DNA of 64,000 nucleotides. Source: Pohlia nutans. Its lineage: Eukaryota; Streptophyta; Bryopsida; Bryales; Mniaceae. Where the stretch lies: positions 4,234,001 to 4,298,000 of the forward strand of contig CM040103.1 of assembly GCA_022496805.1 (NCBI GenBank). The letters run 5' to 3'. Each line of letters opens with the position of its first letter. The stretch's first letter is position 1. Shown here piece after piece: positions 22,501 through 34,047 of this stretch. The position numbers and the translations under genes were made by a program. The notes below the pieces were generated by a model. It did no database searches. It saw nothing but the letters and a program-made list of their open reading frames with translations, and was not told the DNA's origin.

Positions 22501-24513
22501 GCCATGGCCCCTATAACACCATCTATTTTTTGTAATTTTTCAATGATTTTTTCTTACCAAAAAAATATTTTTAAAAAATCACACTAATTCAGGAGGGGGT
22601 ACCCATATCAGGCCATCACCCTATTTGATTCTTTTTATTATGGAAAATCATGATTAAGGTCTCACTTTTTGAACTAAGAATGAAACTTGACATAAATCAC
22701 TTTTACTATTTTTCAAAAACTCTCAATATCTTATCCTGAAGATCCGTACCGTACAAATAGTAATCAACTAGCACAAGAATTTTTTTTTAAATGAATGGAT
22801 GAAAAACATCCCCGTGCGTGGTGAAAGGGCGCATCCTGAAATCATCCATCGTCCAGATTCTGGACGCAGGCGCGTCCAAAGGTTAAAATTATCTTTTGGA
22901 CCCTATATTTTTTGCACGCCATTTGTAATTTTTTAGAAGTGAACTCCCCAAGGCTAATCTAACCAAAATAATCCAAGAATAGTTTGAAGAATTGAAAAAG
23001 GCATGCTAATCAATGTAATCGGGCAATCTCTAAGGTGTCCATCATTCAGAAATGTAAACTCCAAAGCACTAAGTAATTAATTGATTATACCAAATCATTG
23101 TAGTCAAACTATCAAAGTACAATGCACTCATTCACAATTTCTTCATGAATATTAATAGACACGTACCGACTTTGACTCCAGTAATATTCTCACTATATTC
23201 GATAAACCCATGATGGCAGCTTGTTGCAGAGGTGACCAGTAGATATGAGTTTCTTTGAGCCTTCTGTAACCGCACTCGATGTCTCTTTTAAAGAGGGCAT
23301 TTACATCCGTGCGAGAGTAGTTGAGAAGAAGTTCTACAATCTTTTCATGATCGTGTAAGATAGCCAAATGTAAAGCCGTCTTGCCCCACGAGAGCCTCTC
23401 TTCTGTGCCAAAAAGAATACAGGCTAGCCTGTCTTCTATCTCATATCCAGTCACGTATTCTGATGTTCGAGTATTCACATCCACTCGCTCGTCCTTCAAA
23501 AGTACTTCCAAAGAGTCATGGTTACCAGTGGCAGCAGCATGGTGCAAGGTGGTCCAACCTTTTGCATCCGCTGCATTGAAACAGTCTTTATAAGCATCGT
23601 CATTTTCCGGAAATAGACTCATTATCGTTTTCAATTTTCCCGAATGATTACCAATAAGATGGAGTGGGGTTTGCCCTTTCATATTTTGAAGTTGGAATAG
23701 ATAAGTCAAGACTTCTGCAGATCGGGGCTTACCCAAATTTAAGCATTTCGTTATAACATCCACCACATACTTCATGTTGTCAGAGAAGACAATCGCTGAA
23801 GCATAGTGAAACCGCAGCTCTTCACGTTCATCTTCAAATTTATTCAGCACCTGTTCTTCGATGGCTTTGAAAGCTTCCTTGGTAGACTCCTCTTGCATTA
23901 TTTTTAATACTTCATTCCTTAAATGCTCATTTTCATCGGAACTACTAGTTTGCATTGGATTTTTGGTGTAAGAGTTGCGATTACAGATCATATAGTAGAG
24001 TATACGACTAGTATGCAAAGCATAGTCCGCCGCTCGTGCCTCGTGTTCACCGTGCTTTGCATCAACGAGCTCCCGCCAAGTGATGTTGATCCCAGACAGC
24101 TCGTCCACAAATTTATCCATGTGCTTGAATAAATCGTACACATGCTCTTGAAGTTTATAGCATCCACCTATTGCTGCCGCATGCAACACAGTCAACCCTT
24201 CATAGCCCGTTTGCACCACTAGACAAGGATCTGCTTGCAATTGCTCCAGGAGGGCCTTGCAGTTCCCGCACCGTAAATTGCGACACCACTCTGACTCCAT
24301 GTCAAATCCCTGATAGTAAATTGCGGTAGCCATTCTCAATCCACTTCGGATGCCTTCAACCGGAAGCTGAGGTTCCTTCATCTTACAAGCTGTAAGAGCC
24401 ACTAGCTGTAGCAACAAGTCTTGAATATTCTTTTCATTATATCCGCCTTCTGAGTGGCTTGAAATTTCAGAAGGTCCTTCTTGGACATCAACTCCCGAAG
24501 TTGCCCCATCCAT
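19528..24513 (-). CDS. Ankyrin-repeat protein with C-terminal PGG-type membrane domain, two exons
   Basis: Exon 1 is 24513-23167 (449 codons) and exon 2 is 20562-19528 (344 codons and stop), joined by GT (23166-23165) and AG at 20564-20563; the frame is kept (K-S|L-R-A), giving 793 aa. Exon 1 has degenerate ankyrin repeats: GYEGLTVLHAAAIGG, KGQTPLHLIGNHSG, KGWTTLHHAAATGN, GKTALHLAILHDHEKIVELL and WSPLQQAAIMGLSNIVRILL. The last repeat is completed in exon 2 and followed by EGATALHYAS. Residues about 630-661 (SLNDAANAISVVAALVATAS, FVSPLQPPLGYG) are a PGG domain in which PLGYG replaces PPGG, then three more hydrophobic helices, so four membrane segments near the C-terminus. Proteins of this build occur widely in land plants; a few act in stress and defence signalling, but the role of this one is unknown. 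The 2.6-kb intron contains a TTAA element and a duplicated acceptor. Intact and probably functional. Confidence 0.88.
20563..20700 (-). repeat. Tandem duplication of the exon 2 splice acceptor
   Basis: About 94 bp containing the end of the intron and the first 45 or so bases of exon 2 is repeated directly upstream on the minus strand. The second acceptor, also TGATGCAG|TTACGAGC, would start an exon at 20656. The 94-bp offset is not a multiple of three, so using the distal acceptor and reading through would shift the frame. Confidence 0.75.
22099..22886. mobile_element. TTAA element of the X family, inverted, in the ankyrin gene intron, 788 bp
   Basis: TTAACCCTTTAAGGTGCC at the left, GGACGCGTCC-like sequence ending CCAAAGGTTAA at the right. 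Reverse-complement relation to 33310-33854 and 61849-63523. CGTCCAG-ATT-CTGGACG at 22850-22866 is a perfect hairpin 16 nt inside the right TTAA. The flanking sequence (21955-22098 and 22887-22935) resembles 15590-15800, where only TATAAAAATTATC is found at the insertion point. Confidence 0.75.
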
Positions 24514-26262
24514 TTCATACGTATGGGCGGGAGCCAGGCCTTACTGAACACTGGACACACGCTCCAATTTGATCTCCTTGGTGATCTACACATAAAGATA
24601 TCATGTTGGAGAAATATGGAATCAAAATAAGTACATCGCTAGTCACATCGCTAATAAGTCACATCTTTACTGAGTACCCACTAGAAGATTTGGAGGACTC
24701 AACCGGGCTAATGCTTCATGTGCTAACTCCCCTTTCAACCTCGTAGCACCCGGTTCATAACTCAAGAACCTTTTTATGTGAAGTCATTAGTCCCAAAAAT
24801 GGTCCACTTGTGCTGGCTTAATTAAGTACATTAGCCCCACATAAAGTTTGAGGGATTACCACCCATTTTCAAAAGATTAGCCCCCATTGGCCCATTGACC
24901 CCGGGGCTAACACTCCATAATCTTCTTTTCAACACTCTAGTGTGCAGAACTTTGGTATGATCTTTGTTACAACAATAACTTTACAGTCAAGTGCTTAAAC
25001 CGATAGGGTGACTACGCTGATTTTTTTAAATCACAAGTGACGAAAGCTAATCAACGAGGTGCTATTCTTTGAAACAAGAAACATTTAATGGCCATTCTCA
25101 TTAAAGTGGCATATTTCAACGCACCGTAATTGTGCCAAGTGCTCAATAGTTCACAAAACTATCAAAACTACGACGAATGAGGTTCCAGATGGGTGTTCGA
25201 AGAACTGCCCTTCTCTATAAATCTCTGTAAGATAAGGAACAGAACCTAACATTTAGAACATTTCTGGATCACCATTTTGAAACCTTCTTGAAACCAAATA
25301 TCATGTTACTGTGACCGACAGATGCAGACAGAAACTAAGATGAAGTCTACTCGTATTACACATACACGAACGCACCACACATATGTACTACACCACTTCA
25401 CAGCAAGATTCAGAGACTCTGAAAGTAACACCAACGTATATCCGTATTTACAATCTGGAAAAACATTCGCATAACAACTATATCGAATATGTGATCTACT
25501 AACAAGACAAGTGTCAAGAACATCACAGGCTTCAAGAGGGGGCTGGAAGATGATTAGACTCACCGAACAAGGTGCACATGCACCACGACAAGGCTGAACT
25601 GGAAGCCTTAGTTCGGAATGTGGACGAGGCCAAGAGTGCAGGAGAACACCAACCGAGGCTTCAGGCGAAGTTGAAGATGAGAGATTTTCCGCAAGAGAGA
25701 GTAGAATGAAACAAAGTGGTCTGTGCATGTATGTGCTACACAGACAGTCCCTGTCTAACTGCAGATCTTACGTCCACAAGTGCTCGCATATCTCGATCAA
25801 ATGAGCGGTCTCTGCAGAACTAAGGACTTGTGCTACAGACTGCTACACTACAGCCCGTTCCTGGATCTGCTACCAAACTGCAATACTCAGTATGCGCGAG
25901 ATGAGACAGATAATGTGGACAGGCAGCTGGAGGGGTCCTCAAGACGAGTGAAGCTTAATTGGGATCACTTGGGACATATATGCCCTTCACAGCCTGAGAG
26001 CATCGCCAGCTCCGGGCCTGCCACCCGTAGATCTGCATCGACGGGTCTCGTCCGTCGCAGTTCTTGCTGTCAGACCAACTCGGCGATTTGACTGTCCCAC
26101 GACAGGAACGCAATAACGTAATTCATTCAATTCATTTCTGAGGCAATCGGTATTCGGTAAGTAAGGCCAAAGCTCCTTAACTTTTGACCATGATGACGGT
26201 CAGGGAAATCGGTAAGTACTGTAACGCCAAATCTCCGAATCTTCTGACCGCGATGACGGTCC
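24514..26262. other. Intergenic region upstream of the ankyrin gene
   Basis: Promoter side of the ankyrin gene; no clear TATA box chosen. The medium-length frames at 25306-25728 (minus) and 25780-26091 (plus) match no family I recognise and are not called. Two direct repeats of about 60 bp (GGTAAGTA...CGATGACGGTC) lie at 26150-26265. Confidence 0.45.
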
Positions 26263-26850
26263 TTAACCCCTTAACGTACCAGGGTGTCCCTGGAATTGAC
26301 AATTTGAGAAAAAACATTATAAACTACCATTTAGAAGAATATTCTGGAATTGATATACATATGAAAGTTCTAGATCTTGAATTTTAGATTCCATCCGTAC
26401 GGTTCGATTCACTAATACAATCACCAATATTTAATTATAAATTTTGAAAGTTAAAATTAAAAATTCCTTCTAAATTCGATTACAATCTAAATTTCAATAT
26501 TTTTTGAGTAAATTTTTTTGGAATGAGTTCGAAATGAGATACTCTTAAGTGTGGTGATACTTTGAAATTTTTGTGTTTCTTAAATTTATGACCTCATTTT
26601 TCACGATTCCACTTTGAACTAGAGTCAATGCAATTTTGGCTTGGTCAACGACTTGACATACTTCTACATTTGCAATTTTAGAAAAATATGTACTCTAGTA
26701 TGACTAAATCGAGCCATTAGATAGGACAACAACTTGGTGAAGAATCTCCAAAAAATTGGATGAGTTTCATCCAAGCGTTGATGAGAACGTGAGAAGGCTT
26801 TGAAATCATTCGTCGTCCAGTTTCTGGACGCTGTGACGTTTAGGGGTTAA
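26263..26850. mobile_element. TTAA-bounded MITE with a hairpin at each end, 588 bp
   Basis: Ends TTAACCCCTTAACGTACC and GTGACGTTTAGGGGTTAA. The hairpins CCAGGG-TGT-CCCTGG (26279-26293) and CGTCCAG-TTT-CTGGACG (26814-26830) lie 12 and 16 nt inside the two TTAA. An inverted sister copy is at 62928-63515. Confidence 0.8.
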
Positions 26851-26863
26851 GAAGCAACTATTA

Positions 26864-27227
26864 GGGCCGCTTCACACTATGGCCGAAGGTCGAGAGGCCG
26901 TCGATTTCCACCAATCAAATTGCAAGAAACCATGGTTTCGGCCTCTCGACCCTTCACACTAGAGGCCAAAGTCCAAAGGCCGTGGACCTTCAAAAATGCT
27001 TACATGGCAACACTTTTTGACCAAGGTGACGGCCTCTCGAGAGGAAGTTTGGGTCCTACATTTTGCAAGACCCGTCACTATGGTCGAGAGGCCGTCGATT
27101 TCTTTTCATAAAAAATGAAAAATATATTTTATGCCTATTTTCAGTAGATTTCTTTGGATTCTCAACAAAGTTTGGACTCTCAATTCCCACGGCCTCTCGA
27201 CTTGACGGCCATAGTGTGAAGCGGCCT
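26864..27227. mobile_element. PIF/Harbinger (Tourist-like) MITE, 364 bp, TSD TTA
   Basis: Ends GGGCCGCTTCACACTATGGC and its near-perfect inverse, flanked by TTA at 26861-26863 and 27228-27230. The GG(G)C start and TTA duplication are hallmarks of PIF/Harbinger MITEs. Inside, GAGAGGCCGTCGA and its complement recur several times. No coding sequence. Confidence 0.75.
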
Positions 27228-27808
27228 TTACACTCGCTCGGACTCACAGGATCAATATTTTATTTTATTTCTTTTCGGAAACAAACTGAGACCCGTTTCA
27301 TCACGTATCGTACTAGGAAAGCAGGGTCGGCAGAAAATAATTCCCCAAAAAAATGCCGGAAAAAAGTAAAATTTATCAAGTAATTTGTCGAAATCAACAT
27401 AAATAAAGTCAACAAAAATTGTAGACAAAAAACAAAAGAAAATGTTTAGCTGCTAGTAAAATTTAATGTTACTTATTAATAGCCGAATTTTTAATAATTG
27501 TTTTTGACAGTGCCGACCCTCACTTTTTCAACTTTTATTAATTATTTGACACCAAAGTGCCGACCCTGCCTTTCTACTACGATACATCAGAAAAGTTGGG
27601 ATAGTCTATTTTAGTACCATTTTGACACCAAAGGCCGCATACAAGTCATTTTAGTGTCATTTTATTCATATTAGGTTGGTATGGAGGTTGGCACCAAATC
27701 ATCTTAATTGCATTTCAATGCACTATCATGGCACCATGTTTACATGACTTGAAGTTCTTGATGTACTTCAAAGTTTGAGAAAATTTGATGTTGTTGCAAA
27801 TTCCTAAG
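27228..27808. other. AT-rich spacer
   Basis: Short direct repetition of GCCGACCCT (27510-27570) and TTTTGACACCAAAG; no gene seen. Confidence 0.4.
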
Positions 27809-28356
27809 TTAGTCCCTTAAAACTGGAGGAATATTGGACAAAACATAGATGTGTTACAATATGTGCCTTCCATATGTTTGGTGAAGTTTGGTTCAATAAA
27901 CAAAATGTAGAGTATCATCTCTACAAATTATCCGTATGGTCAAATTTCCAAAAATAACTTTAGATCATTTTTTAATGAACTTAACAGCATTAACCTTTGA
28001 AAATTCGTATAAATTCTAACTTACACTTTTAGAATTTTAAATTTAACATGATTGGTTAAATTTGGTTTTTCTAATATAAACTTCAAAAAAGCAAAAGAAT
28101 TGATGGAGGGTACATCATTACTTTTCCCAAATAGCAAATTCTGTAACACTAAGACAATGTTGAGGTGATCTACTATTGAAAATTTCTCTCGAGTGGAGTT
28201 TAACTCGGATTGAAATTATTCAAATTGGGTTGGAAAGTAGACTTGGTGTAGTATTTTAAAATATTTTCTTATTTTATTTATAAAAAAATTCGTTCTGGGT
28301 AGCCCATTAGACTGGGTAGCGACCAAAAATTGATTGTTCAAGCGCTTAGGGGTTAG
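27809..28356. mobile_element. TTAA-family element with TTAG on both sides, 548 bp
   Basis: An inverted relative of 62075-62624 (shared ATTGGACAAAACATAGATGT). Its flanks are TTAG at 27809-27812 and TTAG at 28353-28356, so the 4-bp duplication is conserved although the target is not TTAA. Ends are worn (TCCCTTAAAAC, GCGCTTAGGGG). Confidence 0.65.
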
Positions 28357-29179
28357 ATAGCAATGGAATTCTATTTCATCTGTTTCAACATTGCGGATAA
28401 CTCAATAAGAAGTAGATAAAAGCTCCCAGAGTGAGTGGTGGAAACTCGGTCAGTGTTTGGCTTGTTGGCGCAGTGTAAATTAATAACAAATTAGATGGAC
28501 ATAATATTATAGAGCACTGCAATAGAGCATCCTTTTGAAAAATTGGATCAAAAGAGAATTTTTACTCATATCCACCTTTCTTAGTAATGAAGGAATGGAG
28601 TAACCAACAAGAAGAAAGAATACATGTTAGGTAAGGTGAATCTGACCCGTATCTAAGGCAATCAAGCAAACTGACATGGTTTCCAAAGAATTCAAAATAG
28701 AAAGGAAGGTGAATTAATTTTGCCGTCACAAAGGAGGCAAAATTAAAATTAAGATGAGTTCAAAGAGAGTTAAGCCTTGGAGGTGATGGCTCACATTCAA
28801 TTTCAGATAATGGCAAGACATGTGGCAAACTTGAGACATAATTGGTGATTGGTTTGATTAGTTGACTCTGACAACTTGAAGCTCATGTCTAAAATGAAGT
28901 TGGAGGGTGTTGAGTTCACTATTTGCTTTGATATGGGTTACACTTAAAGAGGGCATAGACTTTGGTTTTCTCATGTTCTGAGGGTCAGATCACATGTTTT
29001 AATTTTGGTTAACTCAAATATCATTTGTATTTCATGAATTTAAGGACTATCGTGTCATTGCCACGTAAACTAAGTAAGTTTGTAAAGTGTGGTCCCATTG
29101 CTCTATTCTGTTATGGACTCACGCAAGTCTTTTTGTTTTATGTTTTCTTTTTATTTCCTTTCAAAGACCATGAGCATTC
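28357..29179. other. Spacer without recognised features
   Basis: No gene or bounded repeat. GCGGATAACTC near 28391-28401 resembles the end of the GAGTTATCCG family without a partner. Confidence 0.4.
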
Positions 29180-29385
29180 ACTGTATGTACTCAGGCAAGT
29201 TGCAGTAGGTGCAGTCAACAAAATTTAATGGACATCACACACGAGAGTCACTGTATGTACTCAGGCAAGTTGCACTGTTGCAGTAGGTGCAGTCAACAAA
29301 ATTTAATGGACATCACACACGAGAGTTAGTCACTGTATGTACTCAGGCAAGTTGCACTGTTGCAGTAGGTGCAGTCAACAAGAAC
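29180..29385. repeat. Minisatellite, three units of about 75-90 bp
   Basis: Units contain CACTGTATGTACTCAGGCAA, then GCAGTAGGTGCAGTCAAC and TTAATGGACATCACACACGA. One further copy is at 32695-32812. Confidence 0.85.
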
Positions 29386-29641
29386 GGTACAACCGTGAGG
29401 CTCTGTCCTATGTATACTGTACATACATACATATATACATATTACATGTTTTAATAGTAAAACATGTATTGTATTAAAAACTTGTGAATTAGAATTTTAT
29501 GTATTGAAATGCTTCTATTTTTAATTAAAAATAGTATCTATGTTTCAAGAAATTTATCATTTCAAAAAGTGTGACTTTATTGTTGATGAAAACTATTAAT
29601 GTAAAACAAAGATGAATAATGATAGAACTGCAAACTTAAAA

Positions 29642-30183
29642 TGAACCGTTTGAGGTGCTTGCGTCCACATAGTAGACGACAAACATATTCAAATTGTTTT
29701 AATTTTATTCAAATTAGACAATTTTCATTCACCAAAATTTTTCATAGTTCTTGTGCAAGTTGACTATCTTTTGTCCAGTTTGGATCTTCAAAATAGATTA
29801 TTATGATTTTTGGAAAAAGAAACAAAAGTGGTTTATGTCAAGTTTCATTTTTAGTTCAAAAAGTGAGACTTTGAAGATGATTTTCCAAAATAAGTAGAAG
29901 CAAATAATGGAAACCATACCATCTCATAGTCTTATTCCAAATTCATTACAAAAACGTTGAAGAAAATTCCGTTAAAATTCACGATTTTTAATTGAATTTC
30001 AAGATACTACCTTGTAAAATTAATTAAAAAATCTATTTAAAAAAATACATGATAAATCCAATCGTATTGATGTGATCTTCACATTAACATTTACAACTTT
30101 GCTTTGTACATCAACTCCATTCATGGTTTTAATCAAACATATTGTAACGAATCTTTGAAAATAGTGTTGAACTAGGACGTAAA
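29642..30183. mobile_element. Degenerate X-family TTAA element
   Basis: Starts near TGAACCGTTTGAGGTGC and ends with the X-family right end (GTGTTGAACTAGGACG), then TAAA. Internal similarity to 33400-33840 includes AAAAGTGAGAC and CATACCATCT. Another element sits at its right end. Confidence 0.6.
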
Positions 30184-30412
30184 CCCCTAAACGTCTGAAA
30201 GTGCCTTTGCGGCCAATAGAATACGGTGTATTTTTTTAGTATTTGGAATGAATCCAAACCTTTTATAGGTTTGAGTTCAACACATAAGCTGAAATTTACA
30301 TCAATGCAGTTCTAGTGAGCTATTAAGATCCCAATTTAGAGCTTCTTGTTGGTAGCAAATGCCAATTATACAACCAAGTATCTACTATCCCCATGGGACG
30401 TTTAGGGGTTAA
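30180..30412. mobile_element. Short TTAA-type MITE, 233 bp
   Basis: TAAACCCCTAAACGTCTG at the left, GGGACGTTTAGGGGTTAA at the right (TTAA at 30409-30412), so CCCCTAAACGTC is an inverted terminus. It occupies the TTAA inside the end of an X-family copy. Confidence 0.7.
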
Positions 30413-30429
30413 AGAGATATTGTTTAAGC

Positions 30430-30860
30430 AATGTAAGACTAATCTAAGTTACAGTTGGTGCATAATTGATGTATGAGCATTGTAGGCATATAACAAATGG
30501 TGTAACCAACGTATAAGCTGTGAATGTATAACTCTAGATGTAGAGACTGAATATATAAGCAATATACAGGTTGTGAATGTGTAACTAATGTGTAGAGTAC
30601 AAATGTATCCTTACATGTATAAACTTTGAATATATAATTGCGGATGTATAGATTGCAAATGTATAATTGATATATAAGTTCTGAATGTACAACTAATGTA
30701 TAAACTGCGAATGTATAATTGTAGATGTATAGACTGCGAATGTATAATAGCGGATTTGATACAAGCGGAAGAGATACAAGCGGAAGTGATACAAGCGGAA
30801 GTGATACAAGCAGATTTGATAATAGCGGATGTGATAATAACCAATGTACAAACATGTTTT
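30430..30860. repeat. Imperfect tandem repeats, two kinds
   Basis: 30440-30750 repeats a GAATGTATAA...GTATAGA motif with roughly 25-30-bp spacing. 30756-30850 repeats a 15-bp unit (GATACAAGCGGAAGT and variants) about six times. Both create repetitive open frames in several phases that are not evidence of genes. Confidence 0.8.
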
Positions 30861-32694
30861 CCATGTCGAAAGCCCTGAATCAAAGACACGATGTCAGAAT
30901 TTGAGGGCAACCACTCTCTTCCAAAAATTGCAGCACAAAAAAAAACGTGTCAATGTTGCCAAATGAAAAAACCCCAACCTAACCTGTTGATTTTCACAAA
31001 AAGTCTCCCCCGCCTTCTTTGAGCTTTCCGAGCTGAAATCGAACCATCATATGGCACTCCCACCTAAAATATCCAAAACTCTAATTTACTACTCTGATAG
31101 AAAAAACCAAAAAAAAAAAAACGGATTGAAACTGCTATCACTACCAGAGTAATACTCATTGTGAGCAATAAATAAACTAATAGAGAAATACACAGATGAA
31201 TTAGTCAGAGGCCTCCAAAAGACCTAAAATCAAAACAAAAGTGCATACTTGAGAAAGCCAGGTATTCAAGAGAATCGATGAGGTGTCTTCACACAACATT
31301 GATTTCAGGAGCTCCTAGGAGTGCTTGGAGGCCAGAAAATGGACATCAGACCAAAACAAACAACATACACCTCTCAACTCATACAAAATTGTGACAAACC
31401 AACTTGAGAATGTGGAGATTCTCACCAGCAATTAACATATGTGTTGTAAAACATGTGACAAGCACTCATGCAAGGAATAGCAGGGACTGTAAGATCACCT
31501 GAATGACTCGACGATGACCAGCTCCATCCCAATAGCTGTATGCCCAGCTCTCCAATGGCTCGTCTGCAACCTCAGGCGAAGGAGCACAATTAAATCAAGC
31601 ACAGCGAAAAACTTAAAAATCAACACAAAAACAAGAAGAATTACATATACGCTAACTGTGAAAGAACCTATCAAACACGAAGAGAACTAGGTAAATCAAA
31701 GAAGCATTGCAACTATACCGCGTCAAAGCCAAAATCGCAGAAATCCTCTCACAATTACAAGCAACAGAACACAAATACGGACACAATAAACACTGACGAT
31801 GCGGCAAAGTGCAGCTGCAGATTCAGAAGGGGAAAAACGATGCATAACAGAACTCGTCCCCGGAAGCTCTAGTGATTTGTGGCAACACAACGAAGAAGAA
31901 TTGCAAACCTTGCTGCACACGGCAGAATAAAGAAACAAGCAAGAGAAGCGTGATAAGTTACCGCTGGTGAAAGAGACGAAGCGGAGGCTCAGTAGCGTAA
32001 TGCAACGCACAGATAGACAATTTCTGGTGACAAGATAGCTTATGAGTATTATTTTTTCCAGCAACAGCCTCTACTTAAAGAGCAATAACTGGAACTGGTG
32101 TCGGCGGGTCCAACTCGCAACAACAAGTGCCGCATGAAGGTGTGGCCCACCGTTGGAGGGAGCGTGCCGCAGCAGGTGGCGCAGCGCACCAGGACCTGGG
32201 GCGCCACCACTTTCACTCCACTCATCTACTTTCGCTCGCACGAACGAAACAACACTAGAATAAAATAAAAACTCTCTCTTCCGCACGGCACTTCACAATC
32301 AAACCACAGCTGCCAAATTGTAATCCTAACCCTAGGTCACTCTCTTCATCGTTTTACGCTAAACCTACAGTAACGCGCCGGCTCAAGAATGGAAACTGGC
32401 TCTGTGGAATGGAAAGGAAATTGGTCTCATGAAACCTTAAGTTAACTTAAACCGATCGATGTTGGACTCGGGGCAATGCAAATGGTTGGTAGCGGCGCTG
32501 AGAAAATAGAGCGAGAAAGTGTACCAGTACCCTACGTCGTGGTCAGGTCAAGAATGAACACACTGACGTCTCATCTATTAGATGAAACCACATTCATCGA
32601 AACACGCTAGTGTGAAACGGGTTCTAGATAGCACATTGGACTTTGAGGGGCAACGTTGATAGTGGTCATTGGATAGTCTTTGTCCAGATGGACA
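30861..32694. other. Region around the XAP5 exon
   Basis: Less AT-rich than its surroundings. Medium-length minus-strand frames (31723-32064, 32071-32286) match nothing I recognise. It could hold untranslated sequence of a captured gene. Confidence 0.35.
31499..31563 (-). pseudogene. Single exon of an XAP5/FAM50-type (XCT) gene
   Basis: Between AG and GT on the minus strand lie 65 bp reading DEPLESWAYSYWDGAGHRRV then IQ. YSYWDG-GHRRV is the opening of the XAP5 domain, found in a conserved nuclear protein that in Arabidopsis (XCT) affects circadian timing and small-RNA production. The neighbouring exons were not found within 1 kb on either side, so this looks like an isolated fragment. Short, but the motif is distinctive. 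Confidence 0.55.
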
Positions 32695-32812
32695 GAGCCA
32701 ACAAAATTTATTGGGCATCACACACGAGAGTTAGTCACTGTATGTACTCAGGCAAGTTGCAGTAGGTGCAGTCAACAAAATTTAATGGACATTACACACG
32801 AGAGTTAGCAAG
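32695..32812. repeat. Isolated copies of the 29180 minisatellite
   Basis: CACTGTATGTACTCAGGCAA through ATTACACACGAGAGTTAG; one full unit with part of another. Confidence 0.8.
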
Positions 32813-33309
32813 CTAGCACCTTCTGAAACACACGGACTGACACACATGTATATTATAATAATGCGGCACTTGCCGGTAGTAGCCCCGTCTCTATATCCCC
32901 GGCGGTCTTGAATGCGAGACCCCTGCGAGACCACTGTTCATGGCCCCCCCCCTTTTCTGAAATTTTCATTTTGGGCACCTTCGGTACTATTTTTGGCAAA
33001 TTGTTTTGCAAATTTGGGGCCTGTAGCCCCAAATTACCTCTGGGCACCTATTTGGGAATAAAAAACCATTGGAAGAGGGGGTTGTTTTTTAAAGTGGGCC
33101 TTGACAAGGACAAAAATAGGGGGCATTTTTGTCCCCTTTCATTGAAGACCACCGGGGGATTTATTGAAATCCCGGTAGTAGCTGGTGCTGCATGCAGCAG
33201 TGGCCATCTAACAGCAGGAATAGAGGGGGCTTGGAGTCTCAGACAAGTCATGCCTTCGGTAGGCTTACCTCAAACATGGTAACCTAGCTTTTTATTTTTT
33301 TCTTTTCTA
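32813..33309. other. Spacer without recognised gene
   Basis: Contains a C-run (32945-32953) and GCCGGTAGTAGC/CCCGGTAGTAGC direct repeats at about 32873 and 33172 that bracket roughly 300 bp. An insertion is possible but no inverted ends were found. Confidence 0.35.
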
Positions 33310-33854
33310 ATCTTTTGACGCGCCCGCGTCCAGATTCTGGACGCTAGATGATTTCTGACGCGTCCTTCACCATGCACAGTGATGTTTTTCATTCATTCAA
33401 TTTTTTTTTTAATTCTTGTATTAGTTAACTACCATTTTTCCGGTACTGATCTTCAAAATAAGATATTGAGAATTTTTGAAAAATAGCAAAAGTGGTTTAT
33501 GTCAAGTTTCATTCTTAATTCAAAAAGTGAGACCTTAAACTTGAGTTTCCATAATAAGTAGAATCAAATAGTGAAAACCATACCATCTTGTAGTGCATGT
33601 TATTCCAATTTCATTACAATATTTTTTAAAAATTTAATGTTAATTTTGGATTTTTAGCTGAATTTCAAGAGAAAACCTTGCAAAATTAATTTTAATTTAT
33701 TAATAATAAATATGATGATACCAACCGTACAAATGTTATCTTCACATTGATATTTATAACTTTGCTTTGTACATCAACTCCATTTTAATTTTTTATCAAA
33801 CATTTTATAACAAATCTTTGAAAACTGTGTTGAATCGGGACCTTAAAGGGTTAA
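33310..33854. mobile_element. X-family TTAA element without internal insertions
   Basis: Left end worn (TAATCTTTTGACGCGCC), right end GGGACCTTAAAGGGTTAA with TTAA at 33851-33854. The perfect hairpin GCGTCCAG-ATT-CTGGACGC is at 33326-33344. It shows the uninterrupted sequence (GAGACCTTAAACTTGAG near 33530) at the place where the copy at 61849-63523 carries a further element. Confidence 0.7.
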
Positions 33855-34047
33855 GGTTTTTATTTTCATTTTTACAAGAGGACATTTTATTCTTTTGAGG
33901 AAACAAAACATCACAGTGAACCAAGGGCCAAGGCTTAGGCGAGAGCAAATGTTTTGGTTTTTCTTTTTTCCCTACCACTAACGAGCATCAAATTAAAAGG
34001 ATTTTTTCTTTTTCTTTAGAAACAAATTGAAGAAATTCAATTGCATA

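Noticed and set aside
25306..26091. 140-aa minus and 103-aa plus frames
   Set aside because: No recognisable family, no clear splice or promoter context, and no second copy to test conservation.
30600..30860. Possible CRISPR-like array
   Set aside because: Units are adjacent tandem repeats without unique spacers, in a eukaryotic context.
30439..30910. Overlapping open frames of 99-141 aa on both strands
   Set aside because: They arise from tandem repeats; the repeated YIRSLYI- and SACIT-type peptides follow the DNA period.
31723..32286. Minus-strand frames of 71 and 113 aa near the XAP5 exon
   Set aside because: Composition resembles untranslated sequence; no match to the missing XAP5 exons.
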